Shown here: positions 58,746-64,000 of the stretch, piece by piece
How positions within the stretch are numbered: the stretch's first letter is position 1
Layout: the number at the start of each line of letters is the position of its first letter
Source of the DNA: Gnetum montanum
Lineage: Eukaryota > Streptophyta > Gnetopsida > Gnetales > Gnetaceae
Direction: 5' to 3'
Assembly: GCA_015680685.1 (NCBI GenBank)
Contig: MNCI01007798.1
Location: 108,148-172,147, forward strand
Length of the DNA stretch: 64,000 bases
The notes under the pieces: generated by a model
Told to the model about the DNA's origin: nothing
What the model saw: the letters and a program-made list of their open reading frames with translations, nothing else
The model's database searches: none
Translations under genes and position numbers: made by a program

Positions 58746-59690
58746 CTACTTATTCAAATGCTTTCTAATCTTTGAGAGATTAGGAAATGTATAGGGCTTA
58801 TTTTGCACAAGCTTGTACTCTTCGTCTCCTTCATTGATGATGTTAAAAGGGAGTTCCTTCCATAGTGTGTCTTCCAACCCATCATTGTCATTATTGACCT
58901 TCTTGACTATCTTGAGTTGCTTGACTTTGTGGCTAGGAGTTCCTTCCTGGAACTCCACTTTAGACCCCTACTCTACATCCATGTTGTTACTAGCTAGGGG
59001 AACCATGTTATCACCAAGGATGATGATTTCACCTCCTTCATAAGGCATGGGAATCTCTTGGTGAATAGGTGAAGACATAGCTCATAACTAAGTGAACAGA
59101 GGTCTTCCTAGGATGAGGTTAAGCCCTAGTGTTTCCTCTACCACCAAAAAATTTGCGATTGTGGGGAACTGCTCCCCTACCATAAAGTCTAAGGAGATGG
59201 CCCACTTAACAATAACCTATGATCCATTAAAGGACATGAAAGCTAATGTTGTCATATTTTGTATTTGCTTTGTCAAGCCTAAATGTTCAACTATAGTGCA
59301 TGGAATGATGTTTGTTGTAGCTCCATTGTCTATGTGCACCTGATGCATCCTGTATTGCCCTAATTGTATTATTATAAAAAGAGAAGCCTTGGTCACTTCA
59401 CCAGTTTTAGGAGCTAGTTTTGATTTTGCTATCCGAAACACTAGGGATGTTGAATTTGCCTCCGTTAGTGAAGAAGGCATCATCACTGCATGGATGGATT
59501 CTTTATTAGCAAGAATATCCTTGGTAATAGAATGGAAGTCAACATCTTTACTAGTGCTTCTTGATGTATAGCAGAATTCATAACTAGGTTCTATAGTCTC
59601 AAGGTTGTGTTTTTCTATTTTAGAGACTACTTGACCTACTTCATTGCACTTAGGAAGTTTTGTTGTTGGCCATGGGCTTATCACCTCCAT
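58746..59690 (-). pseudogene. E2b aspartic protease and end of the gag-protease ORF
   Basis: IIQLGQYRMHQVHIDNGATT (about 59320-59380) has D-N-G at the active site. It continues IIPCTIVEHLGLTKQIQNMT, then LILGRP at about 59100, and ends with VKKVNNDNDGLEDTLWKELP and FPNLSKIRKHLNK with a stop at 58746. The stretch 59217-59690 is open for 157 codons, the longest clean piece of this domain in the window. It is homologous to E2c 36581-37370. Confidence 0.8.
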
Positions 59691-62090
59691 TTTGGTTAAC
59701 TTTCTTCATCCACCCCAAAATGTGTACCTCATTTTTAGGTTGTTGTGGTTGCTTCTCTTCTTTTCTTCTTCCTTGGCTCTTAGATTCCTCCTGTGGTTTG
59801 CTTGTCAAAGTAGCCTAGGTGGATGAGGTCATGGATAGTGATGATATGGAAATGGGCTTTTATGGATCCATGTACTTCCTTGAATTGGATTTATTTTAAT
59901 CCTTATTGTTAGGATTTTTCTTGGGCTTCTTCCTTTTTTGGGTTGAGGCCTTTTGGTTACCATTGGTTTTTTGAAAGGAAGAGGTTGTGGAATTAGCCAC
60001 CATAGGAGGCCATTGTATGGTTATAGGGGTAGGTTTGGTTATGGCTAGATGCATCATCTTGATGATGATGGGCTCTTTAGAAGATGTTAGTGATGGTATC
60101 CTTACAACAAAAGGGGGTCTTGAGCTAGTGGAAGCTAAAGAGTCTCTTTCATTATGAGGGGGTAGTTGAATCATGAACGGTTCCTTCATAGGCCTTTGAT
60201 TGTCAACAACATTGAACATCAATATGATGTATGAACTATTGTTGGTGTTCAATGGGTCCTTGTAGAAATGCATTGACAATTTCTTAAGTTGGACATGGTT
60301 GGAAACATCTAGAACCAACTCGCCTTCATCTATCAACTTTTTCAAGTCATCCTTCGACACAAGGTAGAAGTTAGTATCATGACCAAGTAATTGATGATAG
60401 TGGTAAAAGTGGTCAAGCAGTCAAGCTTGAAATACTTAGGTACTTGAGGGTCATCTTTAGTTACTCAAGTGGGATCCTTGGATATCTCACATAGCCTTTC
60501 ATGCTTTTTATGAGAATTTTCAATCATTTTCTTGTATTTGATCCTTCCACTCTTCAATAGTTAGTCTAATAGTTCATATGGCTTTGAAGGTACCCTAGTG
60601 TATTTAGTCTTATCTTTCCACTCAAAGTTGGATCTAGAGGTAGTTGATGTTGTGGCCCTACATGTTGAAGGCTAGTTATTTTAGTTGTTAGGAGGGGTCC
60701 TAGGTTGATTGTTTCTTGGCCCTTAGTTTTCTTGGTCTCTTTGGACATCATTTCCACCGTAACATTGTTCTACCTACCCATTTCCTTATCCCTTTGCATG
60801 TGTCAATTCTTGTATGCAATGTAGGTAGGATCATGGCTAGCCTTTGCAACATCCTCTATGTTTTTAGTTTGGGAGAAGGCTTGACATAGTGATGGTAGAT
60901 CAAGGTAGTATAATTTAGACTTGATGAAATTATTAACTACCTCCTTGAATATAGTCAAAAGGTGGGTTTTAGCTATAGGTTTTGGTATCTTGTTAAGTAG
61001 ACCATTCCATTGTTGGATGAACTTTTTCATGAGTTTAAGAGGTTCATGCTTAAACTTTATTAGCTGGTCAAGGGTGGTGTCAAGATTCAAATTGTACTTG
61101 AAGTGGTTAATTAATTGTTTGATCAAGTCTTCAAGAGAGGATATAGATCCTCTTGATAGGGCACATTATTAGTTAAGTGCTTTTCCTATAAGGAACATAG
61201 GGAATATCCTCATGATTGTATGTAACTAGTCTTGTAACAACAAGCACTCCAAAGGAAAGGTTATTAGGTGAGCTCTGGGATTACCTTCATCATTGTACAT
61301 TCTAAATTAAGGGATGGGAAAACTAGTAGGAAGCATTAAAGATGGAACCACAGGACCAATGGGATCACCCTAGTAGAAGTCCATGACTTTAACAGTTTGA
61401 GATGTAGAGGCTTTGAGCCTCTTCAACCGCTCTGTTAGGTCTTGGAACATTTATAATGCTTGATTTCGAGCCTAGGATTCCCTTGTTGGTTGAGGAATTT
61501 GTACAAAGGGCTGAAGTGTTTGATGGAAGGTCTATGGCCTTGCTATTGGTTATGGTATCAAGGGGAGCAGTTGTGTCATCATGGTGGATGATGGACAAAA
61601 CAAAGAGAAAGATGTTTATGTTGGTATTTGGGGCACAGGTGGAACAAAAGTGGTGTGTGATCCTTGGGTTATTTGGGATTACATCGTTGGCTCCACTTGA
61701 GTGCTTGCAGGATTAGTTGTGGTAACCACCATCAATAATGATCAAACTAACCTAGGTTGGGTGGCAAAAGGCATTGACAAGTTATACATTATAGGCTATG
61801 ACACCAATTGTGTGTAGTCTATGACTATAATTGGTGTGATCCTAAATATGGTTGGGTAAGATTGAGTAGATGATTGTGGCATCTATTCCATGGAGGAAAC
61901 AAGGGGGTGTTGGTAGGCATTATGGCCTTGGGGGTTTCTTGTTGAAATAGCCCACCTTGGATGTTTTCATGTTCAAATTCTAACTTGAACTTATCCACCT
62001 CCATTAATTGAGATAAGATGCATGCATGAGTTTCATTGAGGGATATCTGGCCATACAGGGAAGGAATATATACCTTCCCATCATGCCCCC
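59691..62090 (-). pseudogene. gag: E2b gag
   Basis: The minus-strand order is as follows. GKVYIPSLYGQISLNE with LMEVDKFK lies at about 62060-61990. The core MDFY...DPIGPVVPSLMLPTS lies at about 61390-61330. DLIKQLINHFKYNLNLDTTL, then KFIQQWNGLLNKIPKP and LPSLCQAFSQTKNIEDV, occupy 61126-60803. The zinc-finger-region remnant is near 60400. SKDDLKKLIDEGELVLDVSN starts the 154-codon open stretch 60360-59896, which ends in a basic KRKKPKKNPNN tail. Homology to E2c gag holds throughout. The upstream part is cut off by the LINE at about 62100. Confidence 0.8.
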
Positions 62091-62099
62091 TCCCAAGTT

Positions 62100-63700
62100 A
62101 CTTACCAGAAGCTAGAATAGTTATTTTGTGACTTTATGTGGTCCTCCAAAGATTCTCAGAGACGATTTCACCAAGTCTCTTGGAATATTGTAACTCTTCC
62201 CAAGAACAAGGGTGTCTTAGGCCTTTTGAATTCCTATAAGCATGGAATTACCCTAGTTTCTAAGTGGTTAGTATAGCATTTAGATGCCTCAAATATTATT
62301 GGGACCCTTCTCCAATTAAGTCTTCATTAGGAATTTCCTAAAAACAAGCCCTTCTAGAAAGAAATCCATTATGTCAACTGGATCTTTTCCCCCCTCACTA
62401 TCACTCTTCCTAGATCTCATGTTTTCAAAAGCATCTGGATGGCCTGGAAAATTTTACATAGTTACATAGACTAGACTAACATCAAGATCAATCCTACTAT
62501 CCTCTCTAGCTTATGTCTGTGGTGGTTACCTTTGTCGCCCACTCCCCTTGCCATCACAAAGGCTAAGGTGGCTACCTTGTGGTATCGGAAGGGTGTCATC
62601 TCCTTGAATTATCTTAGGCTGGCTAGTCATTGGATTTAGGAGGTTGAGTTTAACAATTTGTATGGGGAGTCAGCTACAATGAACCATTTCCTATTCCAAA
62701 TTTATTCCTTTCTTCATGGTCATTGGTAACTTGATGTTACAGTGAAAAGCCCTTTTCATGACCTTCAATGGCTTAATGGGATTAAACTCTTGCCCTACCA
62801 ACCATCTGTCCCCTTTAATATTATGCATGATCCATCCATGATCATTCAACATTGCAATAAGTATTGGCACAAATAAGAGTTAGTAACATTTTGGATCCCT
62901 CGCTTCCAACATATTTGGAAACTTCTGACCCTTCCCAAAATTAAGCAGTTCCTCTGGTGTCTCCTCCACCATGGTCTACCTATTGGTAAACATTTAGAAT
63001 ATCTGGGGATTCCCAATCCCAATTTCCCTCTTTTTGGTGGACAAGATGACTTTGTCCATGTGTTTTGGCATTGTTCCTTTGCTCAGTATGTGTGGGAGTG
63101 GGCTTCCATAGTTTTTCCATAATACAATCTATCTCAAGACGATGCCATATTCGGATTTTTGAACATAACTTCTGCTAATCTCAAGTTTCTGTGGAAAGTT
63201 ATTAGGCCTACTATTTTATATTATATTTGGAAGCAAAGATGCAATGTTATATTTCAAAGGATAGAATATTCTAATAAATGTTTGCTCACCAGGTTAGAGA
63301 AGTTGCAGATCTTTCACCTCACTCATTCCAACTCACATCTCAAGCATCTAAGTTCAATCTGGATTGTCAACAATTGGTTCATATCTTGTAGTTGTGGGAA
63401 AGACCTATGTGTTCTAGTAACACTCATCATCAGTAATATTTTCAAGGAAGCTTCTCCTTTCTGTTGTGTGGAGTCACCATTGGAACTCTCTCTATCCTTA
63501 ATTGAGAGCTCTTTGCCTCATCTAATTCTATGTCATTCTATCTTGTAATGAGTTAGTATGTGTGGATGTTTGATAGTGCCCCAATTTAAGTTTCCTCATT
63601 TAATACTCATTTATTTATAAAGTTGTTCTTGAGTTTCATTCATAGTGCTCTCAGCTTCCCTTCCCCTTAACCCTATGACTTATTCAAGTTACCATAATTG
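62100..63700 (+). mobile_element. 5'-truncated L1-type LINE (ORF2 C-terminus)
   Basis: The plus strand encodes the region after the RT palm. HQVSWNIVTLPKNKGVLGLL then SKWLV is the conserved 'PK..GGLGL...N.aLl.KW' motif. KATLWYRKGVISLNYL-like text follows. The zinc-binding zf-RVT domain reads WKLLTLPKIKQFLWCLLHHG with LPIGKHLEYLGIPNP, and FVHVFWHCSFAQYVWEW supplies the histidine and cysteine. RPTILYYIWKQRCNVIFQ is the usual 'W..W..RN..iF' tail. Stops are scattered (for example KWLV then TAG). No endonuclease or RT palm remains. The 3' end, with TTGAACTTGTA repeats, lies near 63740 and there is no clear poly(A). Confidence 0.8.
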
Positions 63701-63757
63701 ATACACTTTTAATATCAATTGAACTTGTATTTGAACTTGTTACCATAATTGTTTTTT

Positions 63758-64000
63758 GGCTACCTTGTGGTATCGGAAGGGTGTCATCTCCTTGAATTAT
63801 CTTAGGCTGGCTAGTCATTGGATTTAGGAGGTTGAGTTTAACAATTTGTATGGGGAGTCAGCTACAATGAACCATTTCCTATTCCAAATTTATTCCTTTC
63901 TTCATGGTCATTGGTAACTTGATGTTACAGTGAAAAGCCCTTTTCATGACCTTCAATGGCTTAATGGGATTAAACTCTTGCCCTACCAACCATCTGTCCC
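63758..64000 (+). repeat. Second copy of LINE segment 62570-62812, identical by eye
   Basis: From GGCTACCTTGTGGTATCGG at 63758 to the window end, the sequence repeats 62570-62812 with no difference that I can see, an offset of 1188 bp. It joins the LINE 3' end directly after GTTTTTT. It continues past the window edge. Confidence 0.85.

Noticed and set aside
1-64000. Alternative genetic code with TAG read as glutamine
   Set aside because: TAA and TGA stops, frameshifts and lost catalytic residues occur in the same domains, and the sequences are old transposon copies. C-to-T decay explains all of it.
1-64000. tRNA, rRNA or organelle-derived genes
   Set aside because: I saw no cloverleaf-compatible or rRNA-like stretch. 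The only tRNA-related signals are the primer-binding sites.

Overview
The window looks like nuclear DNA from a large, repeat-rich land-plant genome. A gymnosperm is my best guess, but the sequence does not prove it. I found no intact host gene and no rRNA, tRNA or CRISPR locus. At least 55 of the 64 kb is decayed retroelement. Most protein-coding traces carry in-frame stops, usually TAG where glutamine would be expected, which fits C-to-T decay at methylated cytosines.

Two LTR-retrotransposon families of the Ty3/Gypsy class dominate. Family 1 is Athila-like: its reverse transcriptase has an FMDDF-type motif, its primer-binding site matches tRNA-Asp, its LTRs are about 0.9 kb with TGATGAGT...ACTCATCA ends, and it has a long ORF3 region downstream of integrase. 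All substantial family-1 copies lie on the minus strand. Family 2 is Tat/Ogre-like: it has a second RNase H after the RT-linked one, gag with a YHxxxGH motif, a separate gag-protease ORF, and a long noncoding spacer between protease and RT.

Layout. 1-3.2 kb: family-2 gag and LTR (minus) with a TAGCGTAGC-rich array. 3.4-4.2 kb: a cytochrome P450 pseudogene, the only recognisable host gene. 4.9-23.5 kb: a family-1 element lacking pol (E1a), interrupted by a complete 13.3-kb family-1 element (E1b, 6168-19505, target duplication CCTTA). 23.5-27.3 kb: AT-rich sequence with no gene, then rearranged family-1 LTR pieces in both orientations. 27.3-32.6 kb: a second pol-less family-1 copy (E1c). 32.6-48.6 kb: a large plus-strand family-2 element (E2c). 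It contains gag-protease, a 5-kb spacer with a degenerate ~180-bp tandem array and 29-bp minisatellites, then pol with a nested 283-bp solo LTR, then the 3' LTR. 48.6-55.5 kb: a family-1 copy with pol but without LTRs (E1d). 55.55-57.98 kb: an unrecognised, apparently intron-containing plus-strand pseudogene. 58.3-62.1 kb: family-2 gag-protease (E2b, minus). 62.1-64 kb: the 3' part of an L1-type LINE, with 243 bp of it repeated at the window edge.

The elements form a nested record of insertions. E1b sits in E1a. A family-1 solo LTR sits in the integrase of E2c. E2c joins the broken LTR of E1c on one side and the interior of E1d on the other. The observations most worth a second look are the ~180-bp cryptic satellite, a covarying hairpin conserved in the family-1 3' regions, a TATA-plus-U3-word module inside E1b upstream of ORF3, and the unrecognised pseudogene at 55.6 kb.
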